DNA of 7,032 nucleotides, taken from contig JAPLZS010000023.1 in NCBI GenBank assembly GCA_026394915.1, forward strand, positions 1-7,032. The letters run 5' to 3'. Source of the DNA: Candidatus Woesearchaeota archaeon (lineage in GTDB: Archaea; Nanobdellota; Nanobdellia; Woesearchaeales; UBA12501). The notes under the pieces are model-generated. The model saw nothing but the letters and a program-made list of their open reading frames with translations, did no database searches and was not told the DNA's origin. Positions within the stretch are counted from its first letter, which is position 1. Each line of letters starts with the position of its first letter. Of this stretch, positions 1-6,424 are shown piece after piece. The translations under genes were made by a program, and so were the position numbers.

Positions 1-723
1 CACGATGAGCTTTGCATCAGGCACGATCCTATTCACCATCTTTCCGATATCGATTATCCTGTAGTTCTGCTCATCTGACCCTATGTTGATTATCTCGCCC
101 TTTATCTCCTTGATCGGGGCTTCAAGAGCCTTTATTATCGCTTCGCCGACATCGCCCACATAGACATTCGGCCTCCACTGATTCCCTCCGAACACAGTTA
201 TCTCCTTCTCAAAGACAGCCTTTGCAGTCATTATGTTCACAACAAGATCGAATCTCATCCTTGGAGACAGCCCATGCACAGTCGCAAGCCTGAAGATGCA
301 AGGCGAGAAATTATCATCAACCATCCCCAATATTGCCCTTTCAGACTGTATCTTCATCTTTGCGTATAATGACACTGGATTCAGCTGAGAGTTCTCGTCA
401 AGCCTCTTATCCTCCTCGCTTGCGCCATACACACTGCATGAAGACATATAGATGAACCTGTTTATCTGGAAATATTTGCAGACATCTGCCACCACTTTTG
501 TTGCGAGATAATTTATCTTCAGGGTCTGCTCTGAATCAAGGGCGCACAGAGGATCGCCGACAAGCTCTGCAAGGTGGACGACAGCGCCCACATCCTTCAT
601 CGCCTCTACAACATGCTCGACATTTAGCGTGCTGCCCTTCATCAGCTCAAAATCAGGATTATCATAAAGCTCTCTTATCGGTTCTTCACCATAGAAAAGG
701 CAGTCAAGCACCCTCACTTTATA
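1..723 (-). pseudogene. NAD-dependent epimerase/dehydratase (extended SDR), frameshifted downstream portion, 3' end off the window
   Basis: Translating the minus strand from 723 gives an uninterrupted frame to the window edge that reads as the body of a nucleotide-sugar epimerase. Visible in order: the beta-2 segment YKVRVLDCLFYGEEPIREL, a NAD-site stretch AVVHLAELVGDP, the active-site serine region YMSSCSVYGA, the YxxxK pair in SLYAKMK, FRLATVHG, and GGNQWRPNVYVGDVGEAI, typical of sugar-nucleotide SDRs. The SSCSVYG form, rather than the TDE form of 4,6-dehydratases, suggests an epimerase. The Rossmann glycine motif GGAGYIG is encoded just upstream in a different frame, inside the CBS-containing ORF that stops at 719, so the gene is split. 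No start codon here would restore the NAD-binding beta-1 strand. The substrate cannot be told; a UDP-sugar of the nonulosonate route or a neighbouring glycan sugar is likely. Family is clear; broken status depends on the sequence being right. Confidence 0.82.
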
Positions 724-1231
724 TCAGGAGCTTCCTGCAGAGCAGCGATCCGATATAGCCTGCTCCGCCTATCACAAGGACCCTTTCAACAACCCTCTTG
801 CCGGCACCTGAACTGCCTGAATGCTGGCCGATGTAAAGCTTTGGTCCGCTGTCCTGCACAATCACAACATCCTTCACTATGCCTTTCTTGTCAAGCAGAG
901 GGATCTTGCCCATCATTCCCATCTTCTTTATCACTGCATTTATACTTTCAATGTCAGAGATATCCTTTATCACAACAGGATCCTTGTTCATTATCTCTGA
1001 TATGCTTGTGTCCAGGCCATTGCCCTTCAGGATGCCTCTCCTAATATCCCCATCAGTCACAACGCCCTTCAACCTGTCGCTTTTATCTGTAATTATTGCC
1101 ATGCTGAATCCTGACATGTCTATCTTCTTCATGACTTCCTTGATGCTGTCCTTCTCTTTCACAAGGATTCTGGCCAAAGAATTCCCTTTCTTACCCTTCA
1201 TTTTCTTATTTTTGTCAATCATGCTGTTCAT
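719..1231 (-). CDS. CBS-domain pair fused to the N-terminus of an SDR epimerase, truncated by frameshift
   Basis: This 170-residue ORF carries two CBS motifs (about residues 18-82 and 83-127; GVVTDGDIRR at 56-65 is the usual nucleotide-binding loop). A Gly/Ser-rich linker (about 128-148) follows, then an SDR start, VLVIGGAGYIGSLLCRKLL (151-169), ending abruptly at a TAA. CBS pairs usually bind adenine nucleotides or SAM and regulate an attached enzyme. A similar pair precedes the nucleotidyltransferase domain of PtmE-type enzymes in legionaminate clusters, but here the partner is an epimerase. The rest of the epimerase is in another frame from 723 leftward, so the intended protein probably spans 1231 to beyond position 1. 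The start is uncertain: ATG 1231, 1222 and 1201 are all possible and none has a strong Shine-Dalgarno. It lies 47 nt after the aminotransferase stop, consistent with the same transcript. Confidence 0.75.
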   Translation of the reverse strand: MNSMIDKNKKMKGKKGNSLARILVKEKDSIKEVMKKIDMSGFSMAIITDKSDRLKGVVTDGDIRRGILKGNGLDTSISEIMNKDPVVIKDISDIESINAVIKKMGMMGKIPLLDKKGIVKDVVIVQDSGPKLYIGQHSGSSGAGKRVVERVLVIGGAGYIGSLLCRKLLI

Positions 1232-1278
1232 CCGTCATATCATCAGTAATCTCTCATTCCCTGTTGAGTGCTTGAGCG

Positions 1279-2439
1279 CTATAATGCCTTCCTGATATCT
1301 TCTGCATTCTCATGTATATTCTTTATTGTCTCAATCACCTTTTTTACATCATCTTTTGGCATATGCGAGAAAAGAGGTATGCTTATTATCCTGGGCGCTA
1401 TGCTATCAGTGACTGGCAGCCTGATATCCTGTCTGAATGCCCTCTGCTTGTGGGATGGCGGGTCAAAATATTTCTTTGAGATGATATTTTCCATTCTCAA
1501 TGATTCATACAGCTGGTCCCTTGAAAGCCCGAACTCTTTCTCATCCAGTATCAGGGGGAAATCCTTGTATGTTGTCCTTGATCTATCTCTTATCTTCTGG
1601 AATGATATGCCTGGAACTTTTGACAGCCCTTGCCTGTATATCCCTACAAGATCGGTCCTCATCTGGAGATTCTTCTCCAGTCTTTTGAGGGTCTCATTGC
1701 CGATTATCGCATTGAACTCCTCCATCCTTGCATTAAGGCCTGCAAACTCGCAGTCATAGCTTCCGTCGTGTCCATAATCCCTGCCCATTATCCCAAGCCG
1801 GGCTATCTCATCATCATTTGTCGTGAGGAAACCGCCTTCAACAGCAACAACCAGTTTTGTAGGCGAGAGGCTGAAAGATTCCGCATCGCCGAAATTGCCT
1901 ATCTTCTTCCCCTTGTATTCTGAGCCAAAGCAGTGCGCTGCATCAAAGAAAAGCCTTATCTTCCTGTCATCTGCGATATCCTGCAGGGCGCCTATATCGC
2001 ATGGATTGCCGAACACATGCGTAGCTAATATTGCGCTTGTCTTCTTTGTCACAAGCTCATTCACATGATTTGGATCTGCGCACAGGTATCCTTCTTCAAT
2101 GTCAGCAAAAACAGGTTTCATTCCGCACCATTCAATCGCATTCGTCGTTGCGCAGAATGTAAAACTAGGGGTTATGACCTCTCCCCTTAGCTTCAGGCTT
2201 TTCATGACCAGCATCATTCCTGCTGTGCAGCTGTTCATTGCAACAGCATGCTTGACGCCCATATAGCTTGACGCGGCCTTCTCAAAAGACCTGACATTCT
2301 TTGAATTGGTCACCATCCCTGTCTTCATTATGTCTTCGACATTTCCTCTGATCGATTCATAATCTGGCAGGGTTGGTTTTGTTATGGGCAGCACTTCTGT
2401 GAATCTTGGTCTTCCTCCTATGATTGCAGGCTTATCCAT
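1279..2439 (-). CDS. DegT/DnrJ/EryC1/StrS-family PLP-dependent sugar aminotransferase
   Basis: A 386-residue fold-type I aminotransferase, full length for its family. It should transfer an amino group, usually from glutamate, to a keto group on a nucleotide sugar, in this context C4 of a UDP-4-keto-6-deoxy sugar (LegC-like role, inferred). Visible: N-terminal substrate region LPITKPTLPDYE; NSCTAGM (69-75) at the phosphate site; FDAAHCFG (165-172) with Asp166 for the pyridine nitrogen; SFSLSPTK (188-195) with Lys195 as the Schiff-base lysine; EGGFLTTND; and AGLNARMEEFNAIIG. I chose ATG 2439 because GGAGGT at 2448-2453 lies 8 nt upstream; ATG 2445, which overlaps the previous stop as ATGA, is only 2 nt from it. 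The gene ends in TAG, so amber is used here as a normal stop, although another in-frame stop follows only 12 codons later. Nothing looks damaged. Confidence 0.93.
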   Translation of the reverse strand: MDKPAIIGGRPRFTEVLPITKPTLPDYESIRGNVEDIMKTGMVTNSKNVRSFEKAASSYMGVKHAVAMNSCTAGMMLVMKSLKLRGEVITPSFTFCATTNAIEWCGMKPVFADIEEGYLCADPNHVNELVTKKTSAILATHVFGNPCDIGALQDIADDRKIRLFFDAAHCFGSEYKGKKIGNFGDAESFSLSPTKLVVAVEGGFLTTNDDEIARLGIMGRDYGHDGSYDCEFAGLNARMEEFNAIIGNETLKRLEKNLQMRTDLVGIYRQGLSKVPGISFQKIRDRSRTTYKDFPLILDEKEFGLSRDQLYESLRMENIISKKYFDPPSHKQRAFRQDIRLPVTDSIAPRIISIPLFSHMPKDDVKKVIETIKNIHENAEDIRKAL

Positions 2440-2441
2440 TC

Positions 2442-2855
2442 TCATTTACCTCCATTGTCATCTGTCTTCATTTTCACTTTTGCAGGGATTCCAAAAGCAA
2501 TCGAATCATCAGGAATATCTGAATTTACAAATGAGAATGCGCCAGCAATGGAATTCTGTCCGATTGTGACCCCTGGCATCACAACAGAGTGCGATCCTAT
2601 GCAGGCATTCTTCTTTATCACAACCTTTCCTTCTTTTCCATCTATGGTGCTTGCAGAGTATATTGAGCAGTGGCTTCCTATCTGGACATCATCCCCAAGC
2701 TAAACGCCATTCTTTGCATTTATGTAAGTGAAGGCGCCTATGTCAACCCTTTTCCCCATCTTCAGGCCCTTTGTGTTCTGGACCATCCAGTTCCACTTTG
2801 TAAGTTTTCCCTCCTTTATCACAGGAGCTTTCCAATCCTTGAATCTTTCTGCCAT
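2442..2855 (-). pseudogene. Hexapeptide-repeat (left-handed beta-helix) acetyltransferase interrupted by an in-frame TAG
   Basis: From ATG 2855 one frame runs to a TGA at 2442 and reads as a small WbbJ/LacA-like acetyltransferase, broken only by TAG at codon 52 (2700-2702). Before the stop: FKDWKAPVIKEGKLTKWNW, then GLKMGKRVDIGAFTYINAKNGV. After it, with no frame change: LGDDVQIGSHCSIYSASTI, VVIKKNACIGSHSVVMPG, VTIGQNSIAGAFSFVNSDI and AFGIPAKVKMK. These are hexapeptide turns, a candidate catalytic His in GSH, and the standard GIPAK C-terminus. Such enzymes acetylate sugar hydroxyl or amino groups from acetyl-CoA, as trimers; here probably the C4 amine of a nucleotide sugar or the finished nonulosonate (inferred). 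GAGGT at 2860-2864 precedes the ATG by 4 nt. Relatives usually have Glu or another polar residue at the stop, so GAG to TAG would explain it. No good restart lies after the stop. The 3' end abuts the aminotransferase. Confidence 0.85.
2448..2453 (-). promoter_or_regulatory. Shine-Dalgarno GGAGGT for the aminotransferase
   Basis: GGAGGT on the minus strand is 8 nt before ATG 2439 and only 2 nt before ATG 2445, so it favours the shorter protein. The site lies inside the last codons of the broken hexapeptide acetyltransferase. The aminotransferase can therefore be translated independently of that gene's premature stop. Confidence 0.7.
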
Positions 2856-2859
2856 TTTT

Positions 2860-2864
2860 ACCTC
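2860..2864 (-). promoter_or_regulatory. Shine-Dalgarno GAGGT for the hexapeptide acetyltransferase
   Basis: GAGGT on the minus strand, 4 nt before ATG 2855, in the 59-nt gap after the 2-epimerase. An intact start signal suggests the gene was recently functional. Confidence 0.6.
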
Positions 2865-2914
2865 AATATTGCATGTTGCTATTGTATGTCACACATTGCC
2901 GCATTCATCTGATA

Positions 2915-4078
2915 TCAATAACTTATGCTCTTCAATACCTTGTCCTGGCCGAACTCTGTCTTCAGCAGGAAGTTTACTATCCTCTTTGATGCATTGCCGT
3001 CTCCATAGGGGCTTTTGCATGACTTCAGCCTTTTCCTGAAATCAGCAGAGTCTGCTTTCCTGACAGCTTTCAGTATCTCATCTTTTGAATATGATGCATC
3101 AATGACATTGACTGTCTTCTCTCTTCCTTCCTGCCTGTTCCCCACATTGACAGCAGGAAGCCTGAAAAAAGGAGCTTCTATTATCCCGCTGCTTGAGTTG
3201 CCTATCATCACATTTGCTATGCTCAGCAGGTTGAGGAAATCATCCCTAGGTATGCTCCTATAAATCTTTATGAATTCCCTGTTCCTGTACTGCTCTATCA
3301 CGCTTATTATCGCCCTTCCTCCTGCATCTGCATTCGGGTAAGACATCACAATCTGGTATCCTGATTTTCCGAGCTCATCAACTGCCTTCATTGTCTCTTT
3401 CATCTCTCTCTCGCATCTCTGCACATCAGGATTCTCTGGATGCTGGACAACAACTGCTATCTGCTTCCTCAAGTCCAGTCCAAACATCTTTGCTGCCTCT
3501 TTCCTATCATGCACAATATCCTTTATGTCATCAAGACCAGGAGCTCCGAAAAGATGTATCCTCCAGTTCTCCTCTCCCATCTTCTTTATCCTTTCTGCGC
3601 TTTTCTTTGTTGCTGCGATGTGGAATGAGCTTAATTTTGTGATTGCATGCCTTGACACCTCGTCAACTGTCCTTGAGACCTCTCCGCCATGTATATGGAC
3701 TGTGGGGATGTTGAGATAAAGAGCTGCAACAGCAGAGACAAGCATCTCTGCCCTGTCTCCAAGCAGTATGATCACATCAGGCCTGATATCCTCAAGCTTC
3801 TTCACAACCCCTTTCATGAAATCAGCGGCAAACTCTGCCATGGAATCCTTGCTGTCTTTCCTGAACACAGAATCAACAACCTCAATGTCAAAGCCGTCCT
3901 TCTTTATCTGCTCGATCGTGCTGCCGAACTCAGGCATGAGGTGCATTCCTGTTGCAATAATCTTCAGGTCAAGCATCTTGCCGTTCTCTATGAGCTTGAG
4001 AGTAGGCCTCATCAGCCCATAATCTGCCCTAGTTCCGGTCACATACACAATCCTTTTTGCCCTTTCTTTCTTTTCCAT
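2915..4078 (-). CDS. neuC: Hydrolysing UDP-N-acetyl-aminosugar 2-epimerase (NeuC/LegG type)
   Basis: This 387-residue protein is a GT-B-fold epimerase that releases UDP while inverting C2, giving ManNAc (NeuC) or 2,4-diacetamido-2,4,6-trideoxymannose (LegG), the substrate of the neighbouring synthase. Motifs, in order: VTGTRADYGLMRP (13-25), LGDRAE (106-111), HIHGGEVSRTVDE (128-140) followed by HAITKLS (144-150), QHPE (212-215), IGNSSSGIIEAP (292-303), VGNRQEGRE (312-320) and GDGNAS (359-364). The HGGE and GNSSSG motifs, and the HAITKLS block, fit the hydrolysing NeuC/LegG branch better than non-hydrolysing WecB. Length is normal and no lesion is seen. ATG 4078 is 30 nt past the synthase stop; the leader is A-rich with no convincing Shine-Dalgarno. 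The aminotransferase nearby favours the LegG substrate over plain GlcNAc, but sequence alone does not settle it. Confidence 0.93.
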   Translation of the reverse strand: MEKKERAKRIVYVTGTRADYGLMRPTLKLIENGKMLDLKIIATGMHLMPEFGSTIEQIKKDGFDIEVVDSVFRKDSKDSMAEFAADFMKGVVKKLEDIRPDVIILLGDRAEMLVSAVAALYLNIPTVHIHGGEVSRTVDEVSRHAITKLSSFHIAATKKSAERIKKMGEENWRIHLFGAPGLDDIKDIVHDRKEAAKMFGLDLRKQIAVVVQHPENPDVQRCEREMKETMKAVDELGKSGYQIVMSYPNADAGGRAIISVIEQYRNREFIKIYRSIPRDDFLNLLSIANVMIGNSSSGIIEAPFFRLPAVNVGNRQEGREKTVNVIDASYSKDEILKAVRKADSADFRKRLKSCKSPYGDGNASKRIVNFLLKTEFGQDKVLKSISY

Positions 4079-4108
4079 CTTATTTCTTAATCTTATCCTG
4101 CATCTGTC

Positions 4109-5191
4109 TTAACTGAGCATATCGAATGAGATTAGTTCATCCTTTTTTATATTTTTCTTTGCAGTCCTGCCCAGGACCTTGGCCAGATCATTTGGCTCTA
4201 TCCCTATGCCTGGCCTCTTCATTATTATCATGTCTTCTGTTATCCTTGCCCCTTTCTTGATGTTCTTAGCAGACACTATGCTTTTCCTGGCAATCTTCAT
4301 GATCTTGAGCTCTTGTTTTGTGGGCTTCTTTATTCCGTTTCCGAGTATTATCTTTGGGACAACAATCTTTCTTGCATTCTTGTCTCTCTCTATTGCCCTT
4401 ATCTCATCCACCATCTTCTGAAGCTCATCTGGCTCAAGAGAGGCTTTATGATCCGGCCCCTTCATCTTCCTGTCAAGCGTGAAATGTTTCTCAATCACAA
4501 CAGCACCAAGATAAGCTGCCATGACAGACACGCCAATGCCTTCTGTATGATCTGAGTATCCTACAAGACAGCCTGTCTCTTTTCTCAATGTATCCATCAC
4601 CTTCAGATTGACATCTTTCTTTGGGCATGGATAGTTTGTTGTGCATTGCAGCAATATCAGCTCTTTATTGTACCTCTTTATCGCATCAACTGCCTCTTTT
4701 ACCTCTTCAAGAGTTGACATGCCGGTTGAAAGCATGATCGGCTTTCCTTTCTTTGCAAGCTTCTCAAGGAAAGGAATGTTTGTGAGGTCTCCTGAGCCCA
4801 CCTTGAACAGAGGTACTATCTTATCAAGGAACTCGGCTGCATCCTCTGTATGGGGCGTTGATAGGAACATTACCCCTTTGCTGTCGCAGTATCTCTTCAA
4901 TTCCTCAAACTCAGGATAGCTCAGCTCAATTTTCCTGAGCATCTTGATCTGGCTCTCTTTCCTGCCTGTGTTCTTTTCCTGGTAAGAGGCCATCTCAGCG
5001 CTCTCTGTGACAAGATTCTTTGATCTAAATGTCTGGAATTTTACAGCATCCACTCCAGACCGCTTTGCAGCATCAACAAGCTTCTTTGCAAGCTTTATGT
5101 CTCCATTGTGATTGACGCCTGCTTCTGCGATTATGAAACAAGGCCGGCCTTCTCCGATGCCAAGCCCTTCAATGACAATATTTTCTCCCAT
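4109..5191 (-). CDS. neuB: Nonulosonic acid synthase (N-acetylneuraminate/legionaminate synthase, NeuB/LegI), with C-terminal SAF domain
   Basis: This enzyme condenses phosphoenolpyruvate with a free N-acyl-aminohexose made by the adjacent 2-epimerase, giving a nine-carbon keto acid. The protein (360 residues from ATG 5191) has a NeuB TIM barrel and a SAF/antifreeze-like cap at about 300-360. Diagnostic stretches: FIIAEAGVNHNG (19-30), VKFQTF (50-55), FLSTPHTEDAAEFL (109-122), KVGSGD (130-135), MLSTGMST (153-160), YSDHTEG (212-218) and EKHFTLDRKMKGPDHKASL (234-252). His215 and His236 match the two metal-binding histidines of characterised NeuB. In the cap, ARKSIV (301-306) contains the conserved Arg that reaches the partner subunit's active site in NeuB dimers. 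Full length, no lesions. An in-frame GTG at 5197 is an alternative start; neither has a strong Shine-Dalgarno. Whether the product is neuraminate, legionaminate or another isomer is not decidable here. Confidence 0.95.
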   Translation of the reverse strand: MGENIVIEGLGIGEGRPCFIIAEAGVNHNGDIKLAKKLVDAAKRSGVDAVKFQTFRSKNLVTESAEMASYQEKNTGRKESQIKMLRKIELSYPEFEELKRYCDSKGVMFLSTPHTEDAAEFLDKIVPLFKVGSGDLTNIPFLEKLAKKGKPIMLSTGMSTLEEVKEAVDAIKRYNKELILLQCTTNYPCPKKDVNLKVMDTLRKETGCLVGYSDHTEGIGVSVMAAYLGAVVIEKHFTLDRKMKGPDHKASLEPDELQKMVDEIRAIERDKNARKIVVPKIILGNGIKKPTKQELKIMKIARKSIVSAKNIKKGARITEDMIIMKRPGIGIEPNDLAKVLGRTAKKNIKKDELISFDMLS

Positions 5192-5222
5192 CTTCACTGA
5201 CCCATATCCGTCTTAATCTGTA

Positions 5223-5777
5223 TTATTTCTTGCTACTTCTTTCTGAAGGATTTATTATCGCAACCCCGACGCCGTCAACATATCTGCCTTCAATGAAGAA
5301 CTGGCCCTTGAGATCTGCCTCTTTCCTGAATCCGCATTTCTCAAAGACCTTTCCTGATGATTTATTGATTGCATAATAATCTGCAATGATCTTATGAAGC
5401 TTTAACTCCTTGAATGCATACTTTACTGCAGCTTTCAGGGCCTCGCTTGCATATCCCTTGCCCCACTCTGCCCTGTCAAACACCATTATCCCGACATAGC
5501 ATCTGTTGTGGTTCTTTGCAAAGCTTGAGAACCTTATGTTTCCGATATGCTTTTCTGAGCCATCTTTGCCCTTGATGAATATACCTATCAGCAATGATCC
5601 TTTCTCAATTCCATTCTCTGCAACATAATCCCTTGCTTTGTCCAGGCTCCATCTGCTGAATCTTGCTTCAGTCCACATCACAACTTCAGGGTCATTGAGG
5701 GCATCTGCATAGGTTTGAGTGACATCCTCTGGCCTTAGCTCCTTTAGTATTGTCCTTTCTGTCCTTATCTCTTTCAT
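5223..5777 (-). CDS. GNAT-family N-acetyltransferase (RimJ/RimL-like), probably acting on a nucleotide amino sugar
   Basis: A 184-residue GNAT protein of the RimJ/RimL (Acetyltransf_3) kind. It starts with RTERTILKELRPEDV, where that family usually has the TERLxLRPL-type strand. The acetyl-CoA pyrophosphate loop is EWGKGYASEALKAAV (104-118), and the late motif INKSSGKVFEKCGFRKEADL (137-156) is the usual Asn-x-x-S-x-x-x-x-E-K-x-G-F signature. In nonulosonate clusters such enzymes acetylate the C4 amine created by the aminotransferase (compare PseH, LegH); that role is inferred from position, and a different acyl donor or a ribosomal-protein target cannot be excluded. Start ATG 5777 overlaps the cytidylyltransferase stop as ATGA, and an AAGAGG Shine-Dalgarno lies 5 nt upstream, so translation is probably coupled. 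If the hexapeptide acetyltransferase in the same operon is dead, this may be the only working acetyltransferase here. Confidence 0.88.
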   Translation of the reverse strand: MKEIRTERTILKELRPEDVTQTYADALNDPEVVMWTEARFSRWSLDKARDYVAENGIEKGSLLIGIFIKGKDGSEKHIGNIRFSSFAKNHNRCYVGIMVFDRAEWGKGYASEALKAAVKYAFKELKLHKIIADYYAINKSSGKVFEKCGFRKEADLKGQFFIEGRYVDGVGVAIINPSERSSKK

Positions 5778-6412
5778 TTTTTCCTCTTGCTCTTGATCGT
5801 CTTCTTGCTTTTTATTATCTTCTTAAGGATCTGCTCATTGATCCAAAAATCAAACGCGTCATCAATCTCAAAATTCTGCTCCCTGCTTATCTCAAGCCGT
5901 ACAGGATTCTTGCCGATCCTTTTCCTGTCTTTTATCAGTGCTGCCTTCCACATATACACATTGCCGTCGTCATGGAAGAATCCTTTCATATCCTGCCTGT
6001 TCCCGTATTCAAACAGCTTGCATGTGAATCCTGTAGCGAGGCTGTCTGCCCCTTCTGCCTTGAATCTTTTAATGCATCTGTCTATGAGGTCCGGCTCCCT
6101 GACAGGAGATGTCGGCTGCAATAGCACGATCACATCAGCTTTTGTGGCGCTTACAGCATGATCAAGCACATTCATCATGTCTGCTTCATCAGTTGCCAGC
6201 TCTTTAGGCCTGTCAATTATCTTTGCACCATATTTTCTTGCTATCTCTGCAATCTCCTTGTCTTCTGTTGATACATAAAAATCATCCATAAGCTTTGACT
6301 GCTTTGCAGCCTCTATTGACCATGCTATGAGCGGCTTTCCAGCAATCTCTTTTATGTTCTTCCTAGGTATCTCCTTGCTGCCGCCTCTTGCTGGTATTAT
6401 CCCTATTATCAT
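5774..6412 (-). CDS. neuA: CMP-nonulosonate (N-acylneuraminate) cytidylyltransferase, NeuA/LegF type
   Basis: A 212-residue cytidylyltransferase that activates the keto acid made by the downstream synthase: CTP + nonulosonate to CMP-nonulosonate + pyrophosphate. Visible: GIIPARGGSKEIPRKNI (4-20), the CTP-binding loop; AGKPLIAWSIEAA (24-36); VSTEDKEIAEIARKYGA (47-63); LLQPTSPVRE (97-106); GNVYMWKA (150-157), near the sugar site; and IDDAFDFW (183-190), whose Asp residues correspond to the metal-binding Asp cluster. Length fits the short cytosolic family, without the extra domain of some bacterial NeuA. I start at ATG 6412, not GTG 6421, because AAGGTGATC at 6416-6424 is a near-perfect Shine-Dalgarno 5 nt before it. 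The last 14 or so residues form a Lys-rich tail (KKTIKSKRKK at the end) whose codons run into the start of the acetyltransferase gene. Confidence 0.93.
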   Translation of the reverse strand: MIIGIIPARGGSKEIPRKNIKEIAGKPLIAWSIEAAKQSKLMDDFYVSTEDKEIAEIARKYGAKIIDRPKELATDEADMMNVLDHAVSATKADVIVLLQPTSPVREPDLIDRCIKRFKAEGADSLATGFTCKLFEYGNRQDMKGFFHDDGNVYMWKAALIKDRKRIGKNPVRLEISREQNFEIDDAFDFWINEQILKKIIKSKKTIKSKRKK

Positions 6413-6415
6413 CTT

Positions 6416-6424
6416 GATCACCTT
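6416..6424 (-). promoter_or_regulatory. neuA: Extended Shine-Dalgarno sequence for the cytidylyltransferase
   Basis: The minus strand reads AAGGTGATC, complementary to the GATCACCT end of 16S rRNA. Counted from AGGTGA it sits 5 nt before ATG 6412. It overlaps the TAA of the radical SAM frame (6423-6425), so ribosomes ending that gene would be placed on this start. This decides ATG 6412 over the in-frame GTG 6421, which would lie inside the site. Confidence 0.75.

Noticed and set aside
719..728. Programmed +1 frameshift (ATA-TAA-A) joining the CBS/SDR frame to the epimerase frame
   Set aside because: The joined protein would be three residues short in the loop between alpha-A and beta-2, while an 8-nt loss restores the family spacing exactly.
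794..823. HSGSSGAGKR in the CBS/SDR linker resembles a Walker A P-loop
   Set aside because: Arg replaces the Ser/Thr after GK, no beta strand or Walker B context is nearby, and the stretch fits a flexible Gly/Ser linker.
1268..1281. Readthrough of the aminotransferase TAG into 12 more codons
   Set aside because: The protein is already full length and the extra residues are unlike any family C-terminus.
879..1295. Plus-strand ORFs opposite the minus-strand genes, including long hydrophobic ones such as 879-1295 and 1268-1759
   Set aside because: They are antisense shadows: Leu/Ser/Phe-rich products that arise from Lys/Glu/Asp-rich minus-strand codons, lacking domains and start signals.
4080..4103. 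Seven-codon ORF (MQDKIKK) just before neuC, a possible leader peptide
   Set aside because: Too short and A-rich to support; no Shine-Dalgarno and no attenuator structure seen around it.
5140..5151. 12-bp perfect palindrome AAGGCCGGCCTT inside neuB
   Set aside because: It encodes the conserved EGRP-type stretch before the first barrel strand; a coding coincidence with no operator context.
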